A stretch of DNA of 5,593 bases from Pseudomonadota bacterium (GCA_023457475.1 JAEWLO010000089.1:1-5593); one strand, 5' to 3'; counted from the stretch's first letter, positions 1 through 5,593 are shown. A program made the numbers and translations. The notes: a model not told the origin generated them from the sequence alone.

Positions 1-160
1 CCGCCACAGGGCGGTGCGGGTCGAAGGCGGTGGCACCGGCTACGGGTGTCGGCGACACCTGCAGTTGACCATCCGGGCCCAGCGTCGCGTAGACACGGGC
101 GTTGGCCGGAGCCGCGGCGGTCAACACCGCCACGGCCAACCCTGTCCACCTGCGTTTCAC
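1..160 (-). CDS. Start of a secreted periplasmic protein, probable IagB/BapC-type lytic transglycosylase (C-terminus outside window)
   Basis: An open frame starts at GTG 160-158 and runs off the window edge, giving 53 residues. Its N-terminus is a textbook Sec signal peptide: a basic start (MKRR), a hydrophobic core (residues 7-17, GLAVAVLTAAA) and a probable signal peptidase I site after ANA (residues 19-21). The mature part begins RVYATLGPDGQLQVSPTP, which resembles the short DUF4124-like segment (Y...D..G...) found at the start of some secreted proteins and transglycosylases. The GTG overlaps the stop of the acyl carrier protein gene as GTGA, so the start is well placed. No catalytic domain is inside the window. 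The transglycosylase call rests on context: in the Burkholderia Bsa cluster the gene after the acyl carrier protein is bapC, an IagB-like peptidoglycan hydrolase that helps the T3SS cross the cell wall. It could instead be another periplasmic protein. The secreted nature is fairly sure; the enzyme identity is inference. Confidence 0.6.
   Translation of the reverse strand, partial: MKRRWTGLAVAVLTAAAPANARVYATLGPDGQLQVSPTPVAGATAFDPHRPVA
157..160 (-). other. GTGA stop/start overlap joining the acyl carrier protein gene and the secreted-protein gene
   Basis: This is the same four-base arrangement as at the previous junction: GTG start (160-158) and TGA stop (159-157). It supports the GTG start of the partial gene and suggests the last three genes are translated as a coupled set. 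Confidence 0.75.
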
Positions 161-405
161 GACACCGTGTCGCCGGTGACGGCGGCGTACAACTGCCGCA
201 CGGTGGACACGGTCTCCAGAATGCCCGGCGGGGGAATGACCCCGCCGGATTCTTCGATGTCGATCAGCAGCGCGTGCATGGCCAGGGAGTCGATGCCGAG
301 GTCTTCGACAAGCCGGACGTCGTCCCGGACGTCGGCGACCGGAGCCCCCAACTGGTCGGCGATGCAGTGACGCAGCTCATCGTAGGTGAAGACGGGGCTG
401 ATCAC
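157..405 (-). CDS. iacP: T3SS-associated acyl carrier protein (IacP/BapB-like)
   Basis: This 82-residue protein has the normal length and layout of a single acyl carrier protein. The helix II motif reads DLGIDSLAMHALLIDIEE (residues 35-52). Ser40 in DSL is the expected attachment site for 4'-phosphopantetheine, so the holo form should be possible. The sequence is acidic, as usual for the family. The start is GTG 405-403, which overlaps the TGA of the large upstream gene in a GTGA junction; its own stop overlaps the next start in the same way. Its place directly after a SipA-slot gene matches iacP in Salmonella SPI-1 and bapB in Burkholderia, cytoplasmic accessories of the secretion system rather than part of fatty acid synthesis. 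IacP has been linked to secretion and virulence of T3SS substrates. What acyl group or target this copy serves cannot be read from sequence. Acyl carrier fold: very sure. T3SS role: from context. Confidence 0.9.
   Translation of the reverse strand: MISPVFTYDELRHCIADQLGAPVADVRDDVRLVEDLGIDSLAMHALLIDIEESGGVIPPPGILETVSTVRQLYAAVTGDTVS
402..405 (-). other. GTGA stop/start overlap joining the effector and acyl carrier protein genes
   Basis: On the coding strand the bases GTGA hold the GTG start of the acyl carrier protein (405-403) and the TGA stop of the large gene (404-402). Such overlaps usually mean translational coupling by ribosome re-initiation. No strong Shine-Dalgarno sequence is evident just upstream, which fits coupling. 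Confidence 0.8.
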
Positions 406-3398
406 GCGCCACTGCTCGCGATTCTGGCAAGGGAACTGCCCAGTGCATGGAAGTGGCCGATCTTCCTGTCAAGCTCCGCCAAGTGCAGATGTCCGTCCGG
501 GGCAATCGACAAGGGGGTCTTCGGATTCGACGTATCGCCCACCGCGCCGGATACGCTCGAGGCCGGAGGTTCGAACATGGACTTGATGCTCGCCGCCGTT
601 GTGTTATGAACCCCGGCGGTGCTTGCCGGAATCTCGAACAGCATCTTCTCCATTGTGACGTACGTCTCATCAACCTTCTTGAAGCTCTGAGCATTGTCAT
701 CCGCCCCGATTTCTCGTTGCTCCGCCATGTACGCAGATACTTCGTTCGGAATGACACGCGCCAGGCGCTTGAGCTCACGCGCAGCAGGGTCTATGGCGTC
801 CGTTCTGTTCAAGCCCGCAAGGACGTTCTTAACGCTGGCGCCCCCCCCGAACTTCTCGAACACCTTGCGCAGTGAGTCGTCCTGATAAGGGTTATCCACC
901 GTGCGCTTGCGCATCGGTGACAGCTGCACATCACTCTTCTCGTTCCTGATCAGATTCCGCAGGACGCCGCGCTCTTCGTTCTCAAACTTCAGAACATCAG
1001 CCGGCCACAGCATTGGGTGCTCCGCGTCCGTGATCTTCATTCTGTGCTCCAGCTTGTGATTCTCGAAGAACGCCCTGGGCTTCCGCTTTGCGGGGTCCTC
1101 GTTGATCGCGTTGAGGTAATCGCCGTAGAACTTCGCGAACCCGGTGGCACCTGTTGAATTCCGGGCACCATCGAGGTTCTCCGCCACGACATCCTCCTTG
1201 CCGAACCTGACGGGAAGGGTGCCCGCCTGGACGATTTCACTGTGTTGCGCAGGCACTTCCAGCGGCGGCGGAAGCTTGAACTCATGCCCCATCACCGGCG
1301 ATGCCTGCCTCTGAATGACGGCCTGCTGCATTACCAGCGACGAGGACGGCGGGACAGACAACGGGTTCATCTTCGGGCGCTGAATGCGGAACCTGGAAGA
1401 CGAATTCAAATTGAAGCCCTGGCGGTCATGCGCGCGTTCGTCGTCGCCCTGAGGGTCAACATGCGTGTTCCTCATCCCGCTTGCCGTGGTCAGGGGAATC
1501 GCCTCCATTCTCTGCGCGTGAGAAGCGGAGCCCAGGTCGTCGCCGTGGGGTCGCATCGCGTCATCCGTCGTGAATGCGAGATCGCCGACATTGCCCAGTA
1601 GACTGGCATCGTCCAGATCGTTGAACGAAAGCTCAGCACCCGCATTCGGCCCCGTCGCCCATGGCTGGGTGGCGTTGTGGGTCGGCACGCCGCCCTCATG
1701 TGTGAAAGCAAGCGCCTCATTGTTGCCAACCAACGACTGGCTTGCATGCTCCGCCTGATGAACGGGCACGGTGTCGACACGCGGCCGCTGATCCGCCGGC
1801 GGCTCACCCGAGCCCTGGAGATTCTCGTACTGACGGCTCTGAGTGAACGCGTAATCAGGGTTTGACGCCCTGTGCTCGTCGAAATCGATCGAACTCGACG
1901 TGGAGTGCCGGCCAGTGGACGAGTAAAACCCATCGTCGCTTTCCTGATCGAACGAATCGTGGACCATCGTGTTGGGGTTGAAGTGAACCCTGGACGGTAG
2001 CGGAAGCTTCTCGCGATCTGTCTGGATAGCCATTTCGCTGGCCTGCGTCAGCTCGGCCTGAGTCCCGATGGACGTGCCCGTGCCAAACATGGCATTCAAG
2101 CGGACCTGTTGCAGATCGAAACGTACCAGCAGGTCACCGAAATCTTTCTCCAGCTTTTCCATGCGTGCCTGGGATTCACCCCAGCGATCCGTCTGCAGTC
2201 GATCACTGCCCTGACGGAGGATGTCCAGCTCCCTCTGCAGCACTTCATTGGCACCCTGCGCCTTGCCGCACTCGTAGGCGTACCGCACCTTCTCCTTCTC
2301 ACTCGCCTCCCGCCGAACCGCTTCGTGGTCGAGGAAATTGAACATCGCGCGGAGGTCCAGCGTCGGGTTGGCGGGCACGGCCTTTCCATCCCTGAGCACA
2401 TCGAGCAAGCCGTCGAACGCGCCATCCAGGTTGACGTCGACGTTGTTGGTGTTGGGGCTGTTGTTGTAGAAACCACCCTTGCCGTCAGCGAAGAATTTCG
2501 CCACCTTCGGAGGGATGTCATGCGGCTTGGTGGGATCTGACGGATCCGTCTTTCCCGCCTTGCCGGGTTCCGGCTGCTTGATCAGATCCGCCACAGCGAG
2601 CAGACCATGGATGGCGGATTCAAAACCGGTGTACGTCTTAGCCGCTACACCGCTGTCGACCGCTGCGGCCATGCGGTTCGCCGCGCGGGTCTGCAGCAGA
2701 TCGCGAATCTCGAAGGTCATCTGATCGCCGTTCTTCTGCAGATCGGCGTACGCCTTGGGCTGGCGATCGGCAATGGCCTGCTTGAGCGGCTTGGACATCA
2801 GCGCGGCCATCACTGCGCCCAGTACGCGTTCGTGACCCACCGTCTCCATTGTCCTGACCAGGCGCTTCCCGGTATCCTTCATCACATCGTCCAACGTCGT
2901 GGTAGCGGAGTCGCCAACGACATACCCGCCTAGAGGTGGACGCTTGCAGGACCCGATGGCCACGGCGAGCGCAAGGATGTCTGCCTCGATACTGTCCTTG
3001 GCCCGGGCGATCTCGGCGTCCCCGGAATTCTGCACCTGCAGGTCCGCGAGCGCCATGTGCACGGCAGCGAACGTCGCCAGCTGCTGCCGGACCTCAGCCC
3101 CCAGTTCGGTGCCGCGCTCCCACTCGATCGTGCGCTTGAGTGCATCCTTACCCTGAAGGTCGGCCCTGCTGTTACGGAGCACGGCCTCAATCAACTCGGT
3201 GGCGTGGCGCTGCGCATCGGCGAACGCGGCCGTACGGTAGTCACCATTGGTTCGCGGGAGCGTGCATTCCCTGCCGCGGCACAACGTATCGTTGCTGATG
3301 GTGACAAGCGGAAGCCGCTTCTTCAGCCCGTCGGCCAGGTTAATCAGCAGCGATGCCCTGTGGGGGGGAAGCGTGGATGAAACAGTGTCAAGGCCCAT
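402..3398 (-). CDS. Large putative T3SS effector in the SipA/BapA position, 998 residues
   Basis: I do not recognise a domain by sequence. The slot, between the IpaD-family tip gene and the acyl carrier protein gene, is that of sipA in Salmonella and bapA in Burkholderia, so a secreted effector is the natural inference. Visible architecture: a mainly helical N-terminal region (about 1-275); a Pro/Lys/Asp-rich linker (276-298); a short helical block (298-360); a probable coiled coil rich in Glu, Lys, Arg and Leu (about 364-436); a long low-complexity, Ser/Asp/Asn/Gln-rich and probably disordered middle (about 440-740); and a charged helical C-terminal domain (about 750-945) with a polar tail. 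There is no signal peptide or membrane segment, as expected for a T3SS substrate. SipA has about 685 residues, so this is much longer. ATG 3398-3396 is preceded by a GTGAGA Shine-Dalgarno-like site; the stop overlaps the next gene as GTGA. C7 and G8 runs lie in the frame. Coding: sure. Effector role: likely. SipA-like actin binding: unproven. Confidence 0.8.
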   Translation of the reverse strand: MGLDTVSSTLPPHRASLLINLADGLKKRLPLVTISNDTLCRGRECTLPRTNGDYRTAAFADAQRHATELIEAVLRNSRADLQGKDALKRTIEWERGTELGAEVRQQLATFAAVHMALADLQVQNSGDAEIARAKDSIEADILALAVAIGSCKRPPLGGYVVGDSATTTLDDVMKDTGKRLVRTMETVGHERVLGAVMAALMSKPLKQAIADRQPKAYADLQKNGDQMTFEIRDLLQTRAANRMAAAVDSGVAAKTYTGFESAIHGLLAVADLIKQPEPGKAGKTDPSDPTKPHDIPPKVAKFFADGKGGFYNNSPNTNNVDVNLDGAFDGLLDVLRDGKAVPANPTLDLRAMFNFLDHEAVRREASEKEKVRYAYECGKAQGANEVLQRELDILRQGSDRLQTDRWGESQARMEKLEKDFGDLLVRFDLQQVRLNAMFGTGTSIGTQAELTQASEMAIQTDREKLPLPSRVHFNPNTMVHDSFDQESDDGFYSSTGRHSTSSSIDFDEHRASNPDYAFTQSRQYENLQGSGEPPADQRPRVDTVPVHQAEHASQSLVGNNEALAFTHEGGVPTHNATQPWATGPNAGAELSFNDLDDASLLGNVGDLAFTTDDAMRPHGDDLGSASHAQRMEAIPLTTASGMRNTHVDPQGDDERAHDRQGFNLNSSSRFRIQRPKMNPLSVPPSSSLVMQQAVIQRQASPVMGHEFKLPPPLEVPAQHSEIVQAGTLPVRFGKEDVVAENLDGARNSTGATGFAKFYGDYLNAINEDPAKRKPRAFFENHKLEHRMKITDAEHPMLWPADVLKFENEERGVLRNLIRNEKSDVQLSPMRKRTVDNPYQDDSLRKVFEKFGGGASVKNVLAGLNRTDAIDPAARELKRLARVIPNEVSAYMAEQREIGADDNAQSFKKVDETYVTMEKMLFEIPASTAGVHNTTAASIKSMFEPPASSVSGAVGDTSNPKTPLSIAPDGHLHLAELDRKIGHFHALGSSLARIASSGA
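841..848. repeat. C8 homopolymer (G8 on the coding strand) at codons 851-853 of the large effector gene
   Basis: The codons GGG GGG GGC encode Gly851-853, just after the sequence KVFEKF. Slippage by one base in either direction reaches a stop within about 12 codons (TGA after a deletion, TAA after an insertion), removing about 145 C-terminal residues and uncoupling the GTGA junction to the acyl carrier protein gene. The run is seen directly; functional slippage is inference. Confidence 0.6.
3362..3368. repeat. G7 homopolymer (C7 on the coding strand) at codons 11-13 of the large effector gene
   Basis: Seven identical bases encode Pro11-Pro12 and the first base of His13. On the coding strand, loss of one C leads to an in-frame TGA within about ten codons and gain of one C leads to TAA at a similar distance, so either slip would switch the protein off near its start. 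The run is seen directly; any biological switching is inference. Confidence 0.6.
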
Positions 3399-3448
3399 TT
3401 TTTACATATCTCACTAAATAAGCTGAAGCGAAGCGCCGGAAACCTGCG
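3399..3448 (-). other. 50-base intergenic gap between tip gene and large effector gene
   Basis: This is the largest non-coding stretch in the window. Its effector-proximal half is clearly more AT-rich than its surroundings and ends in AAAAA directly before the effector ATG. I see no convincing terminator hairpin or promoter. It therefore probably works as an internal translation-initiation leader, with the effector cotranscribed with the tip gene. It includes an ATG followed at once by TAA, nine bases ahead of and in frame with the real start. Confidence 0.5.
3409..3414 (-). promoter_or_regulatory. Ribosome binding site of the large effector gene
   Basis: The coding strand reads GTGAGA, with ten bases (TATGTAAAAA) between it and the ATG at 3398. 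The match to the anti-Shine-Dalgarno sequence is moderate. The spacing favours the ATG at 3398 over the ATG at 3407, which sits too close to the site and is followed directly by a stop. Confidence 0.5.
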
Positions 3449-4612
3449 TCAGAAACCGTTGATGAAGCCCATGTCGCAGCGGGTGATCTCGTCGATGGTG
3501 GCGCTCAGCTGCTTGACGATGCTGTCGAACTTCTGGGTGGCTTCACTCAGCTTCTCGCCCAGCACCTTGCTGACGTGCTTGACCTGCTCGACGTTGCTGT
3601 CCTTCTTCGACAGCCAGGCGTTGTAGAAAGCGGGATCCCACGTCTCCTCGTGCACTACGCCACCTTTGCTCGGGAAGGAGTTGATGACCTGCTGCACGTC
3701 ATCCAGATTCATCTTCACCTTCCACTCCCCGTCCGCACCGAGGCTCGGCTCAAGGCCGGGAAGACCCAGACCCTTGATGAAGTCTTCGGCCCCCTGTTTC
3801 GTCGAGAACGACGCCAGGGCACCCGAATCCACGCCGTACTTCTTCATGATCGCGTCCAGCAGCGGATACGCCTTCGTCGGATCGAACTTGACATCGCCCT
3901 TCTCACCATGAGGCTCAACATAGATGGCCTCCATGGCGTCGGAGAATTCCTTGTAGAACTCCAGGTACTTCGCCATGGCGTCCTGGAACTTGCTCAGCCA
4001 GTTTTCCTGGAGGGCTGCGATGAGCAGACCGATCTTGTCGTAGAACTCGGAATGCGAACCCCAGATCAGGCCGGTGGCGTCCGAGTCCGCAGGATTGATC
4101 ATCGGCGCGCCATCGCCCGAGGGACGCTTGTCGCCGTGCAGATCTTCCGGCTCTTGCGGATTTGCCGGGAAGTCTTCCGGCTGCAGGAAGCCGATGGCAC
4201 GCAGCAGGTCGATCCGGGCGCGCTCGGTGTGACGGATGGCGGCGTCCAGCTCCGCCGCGGCACGGCTCTCGCGCAGGCGGTGTCTGTTGAGTTCCTCGGC
4301 GATTTCCGGGTGGGCGTCGAGGTCCATGAGGGTCGGCTTCACCGTGCTCATGGGCGCGTCCAACCCCAGCTGTGCTGCCGCGCGGGTGCCGAACTGGGCG
4401 GAGGCTTTGATCTCCGCCGCGTGCTTGTCGGCCGCCGCGTCCTGGCGGGCCCAGGCGGCAAACATGTTTTTCGCGAACATGGCGAACTGGCGCACGCGCG
4501 GATTGGTGAGGGTGTCGCCAGCCAGAAGCTCGCCGGTCTTCTGCGCATCCATGGGCGCCTGCGCCAGCGGCGGCAGGTTGACGGCGGAAAAGGATTGAAT
4601 GGAGTGTGTCAT
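3449..4612 (-). CDS. sipD: T3SS needle-tip / translocation control protein, IpaD/SipD/BipD family
   Basis: This 387-residue hydrophilic protein should sit at the needle tip, control secretion and help place the two hydrophobic translocators. The strongest evidence is the C-terminus: the block WDPAFYNAW...NVEQVKHVSKVLGEKLSEATQKFDSIVKQLSATI (residues 325-373) follows the family pattern of W/Y-AW, then a long helix with F/YDN-LVK-LS-TI. The segment SHSEFYDKIGLLIAALQENW...YLEFYKEFSDAM (186-228) matches the first long helix of the central coiled coil. Residues 240-320 hold the mixed alpha/beta region between the two helices. The N-terminal 180 residues contain a helical hairpin (about 36-142), the probable self-chaperone domain, and a Pro/Asp/Glu-rich linker (145-180). 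IpaD, SipD and BipD have about 310-345 residues, so this one is somewhat long, mostly in the N-terminal part and linker. ATG 4612 has a GAGAG Shine-Dalgarno site overlapping the end of the upstream translocator gene. The symbol is by homology; bipD or ipaD would be equally valid. Confidence 0.92.
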   Translation of the reverse strand: MTHSIQSFSAVNLPPLAQAPMDAQKTGELLAGDTLTNPRVRQFAMFAKNMFAAWARQDAAADKHAAEIKASAQFGTRAAAQLGLDAPMSTVKPTLMDLDAHPEIAEELNRHRLRESRAAAELDAAIRHTERARIDLLRAIGFLQPEDFPANPQEPEDLHGDKRPSGDGAPMINPADSDATGLIWGSHSEFYDKIGLLIAALQENWLSKFQDAMAKYLEFYKEFSDAMEAIYVEPHGEKGDVKFDPTKAYPLLDAIMKKYGVDSGALASFSTKQGAEDFIKGLGLPGLEPSLGADGEWKVKMNLDDVQQVINSFPSKGGVVHEETWDPAFYNAWLSKKDSNVEQVKHVSKVLGEKLSEATQKFDSIVKQLSATIDEITRCDMGFINGF

Positions 4613-4620
4613 GTCAGGAT

Positions 4621-4625
4621 CTCTC
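4621..4625 (-). promoter_or_regulatory. Ribosome binding site of the tip-protein gene
   Basis: GAGAG on the coding strand lies eight bases before the ATG at 4612 and overlaps the TGA stop (4626-4624) of the translocator gene. This fixes the start and suggests the two genes are translated together. Confidence 0.6.
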
Positions 4626-5593
4626 AGCTCATCTTGCTGATGACGTGATTGCTGGTGTCCGCCATCATCTGCAGCAGGGTCTGGACCAGCTGGCGGGTGG
4701 CTTCGTTCATTTCTTCGGTGTTGCGGGCTTGCGATTCGCGGCCATCGGCCATGGCCTTCTGGGTGTCCGCGGCCTGCTGCCGTTCCATCTGCACCTTGCG
4801 GTCGCCGGAGGCGGCGATTTCAAAGGACGCGCTACCCAGGTTGGAGATGGGGCCGCTTACGGCACCCAGCAGGGTCCCTTGGTACATCGCCCGGTTGGCG
4901 CTCTCCATCGATTGCTCGTGGATGGCCCGACGGGCAATGATCTTGGCTTGGTTCGGGTCCATCCCCGTAATGCTGTCCATCGCACGCAGGTCCACGCTGG
5001 CGTCTGGCTGCACATCCGCAGCGCTCTGCCGCCCTCCGTTGCCACCGGGCACGGGCGTGCCGTCCAGATTGTGCGCTGGGCGCAGGTGGGCTTCCGGCGT
5101 GACATCGCTCTTGATGGCCGCACTGCGCTTCTTGCTGAACTCAGCCAGGTCGTTTGCCTTGAGCTGATTGCGCTCCATGCTGCCCATGCGCTCGTTGGTG
5201 GCTTTCATGTTGCGCTGCATGGAGGCCGCGGCCACCGCCGTCATCAGTACACCGGCGGCAATCGCACCGGACAATTGGTCCACGGTGGCGTCCACGCCGG
5301 CTTGACCCGCCAGCTCCACGGTCCTGTCCTGCATGATGATCAGGTCGGCGGCTTCTTTCCGGTCCTGCTCCCGTGCCTCCAGCAGCAGCTTGCGCAGCTC
5401 CACCAGCAGGTTGACGATGACGCTCATCTTGAAGCTGACGCCGGCGCTTTCGCCACGGCCGGTCTTGGTGTCCACGCCGGTGGCCGGCGGGTTGCTGGCC
5501 GGAGCCACCGGATTGTCCACTGCACTGCGGGTCTGCACGCCGGTGGCGGCGGCTTCGGTGCTGCGCACCGCCGTACCTTCCTGCGTCTGGGTC
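4624..5593 (-). CDS. sipC: T3SS translocator, IpaC/SipC/BipC position (N-terminus outside window)
   Basis: The frame is open to the window edge. A GTG at 5568 could serve as a start, but coding continues upstream (residues TQTQEGTAV), so the true start probably lies beyond 5593; family members have about 360-420 residues and 314 are counted from that GTG. Counting from the GTG: a Pro/Thr/Ala-rich disordered segment (8-45), an amphipathic helix with LLVELRKLLLEAREQDRKEA (54-73), a short hydrophobic stretch GAIAAGVLMTAVAAAS (101-116) that could enter the host membrane, a charged helix (117-150), a Gly/Pro-rich linker (160-195), a second weakly hydrophobic patch (230-243) and a C-terminal coiled coil (about 250-310). 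One central hydrophobic segment with a C-terminal coiled coil, directly upstream of the tip gene, is the SipC/IpaC layout. The protein would insert with the SipB-like partner, expected just upstream, to form the translocation pore. Direct sequence similarity is weak to my eye, so the assignment leans on architecture and order. Confidence 0.75.
   Translation of the reverse strand, partial: TQTQEGTAVRSTEAAATGVQTRSAVDNPVAPASNPPATGVDTKTGRGESAGVSFKMSVIVNLLVELRKLLLEAREQDRKEAADLIIMQDRTVELAGQAGVDATVDQLSGAIAAGVLMTAVAAASMQRNMKATNERMGSMERNQLKANDLAEFSKKRSAAIKSDVTPEAHLRPAHNLDGTPVPGGNGGRQSAADVQPDASVDLRAMDSITGMDPNQAKIIARRAIHEQSMESANRAMYQGTLLGAVSGPISNLGSASFEIAASGDRKVQMERQQAADTQKAMADGRESQARNTEEMNEATRQLVQTLLQMMADTSNHVISKMS

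Noticed and set aside
46..609. Plus-strand open frame of 187 codons across the acyl carrier protein gene
   Set aside because: It crosses three minus-strand genes whose overlaps and motifs are coherent, and its product shows no motif.
377..778. Minus-strand open frame of 133 codons out of frame inside the 3' end of the effector gene
   Set aside because: Arg/Ser-rich translation in an alternative frame of a real gene; nothing supports independent expression.
402..3398. WxxxE guanine-exchange-factor motif in the effector
   Set aside because: I checked the tryptophans at about 93, 406, 580 and 798; none has Glu at the fourth following position.
3421..3440. Possible hairpin or terminator in the gap after the tip gene
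   Set aside because: The tandem GCTTC repeats form only a very short stem and no T-tract follows on the coding strand; the AT-rich part reads as A-rich before the effector start, not as a terminator.
3575..4648. Long plus-strand open frame (357 codons) antisense to the tip gene
   Set aside because: It mirrors the IpaD-family gene, which has clear family motifs, Shine-Dalgarno site and operon spacing. Its translation is Arg/Leu/Val-rich without recognisable motifs, as expected for an antisense shadow in GC-rich coding DNA.
4649..5167. Plus-strand open frame of 172 codons antisense to the translocator gene
   Set aside because: Ser/Arg/Ala-rich composition typical of an antisense shadow, and no supporting start context.
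5566..5568. GTG at 5568 as the true start of the translocator gene
   Set aside because: The frame stays open to the window edge with coding-like sequence, no Shine-Dalgarno site precedes this GTG, and family members are longer.

Overview
The window carries part of a type III secretion system (T3SS) operon of the Inv-Mxi-Spa (Salmonella SPI-1 / Shigella Ipa / Burkholderia Bsa) class. All genes are on the minus strand, so the operon reads from high to low coordinates. DNA and codon use are GC-rich, as in beta- and gammaproteobacteria. The gene order matches, from memory, Burkholderia bipC-bipD-bapA-bapB-bapC, and the first four positions match Salmonella sipC-sipD-sipA-iacP. Similar systems occur in Chromobacterium and in some Xanthomonadaceae such as Xanthomonas albilineans. 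I cannot fix the genus from this sequence.

In transcription order: (1) 5593-4624, an IpaC/SipC/BipC-position translocator whose N-terminus lies beyond the window edge; (2) 4612-3449, an IpaD/SipD/BipD-family needle-tip protein, the most securely identified gene here; (3) 3398-402, a 998-residue protein in the SipA/BapA effector slot, with helical ends, a central coiled coil and a long disordered middle, and no homology that I can recognise; (4) 405-157, an 82-residue acyl carrier protein (IacP/BapB type) with an intact DSL phosphopantetheine motif; (5) 160-1, the start of a secreted protein with a clear signal peptide, probably the IagB/BapC-type lytic transglycosylase, cut off by the window edge.

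The genes are tightly packed. There are 11 bases between genes 1 and 2 and 50 between genes 2 and 3. Genes 3/4 and 4/5 are each joined by a 4-base GTGA stop/start overlap. The tip protein and the hydrophobic translocator would act together at the needle end. The large protein would be a substrate delivered into the host cell. The acyl carrier protein is a T3SS accessory. The transglycosylase would open peptidoglycan for the apparatus.

The least explained object is the 998-residue protein. Its disordered centre contains eukaryote-like short linear motifs (NPxY, YxN, DDGFxxS), and its gene has C7 and G8 homopolymer runs at which slippage in either direction would truncate the product. No RNA genes, insertion sequences or CRISPR arrays are visible. 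Apart from the 50-base gap at 3399-3448 and the 11-base gap at 4613-4623, the whole window is coding.
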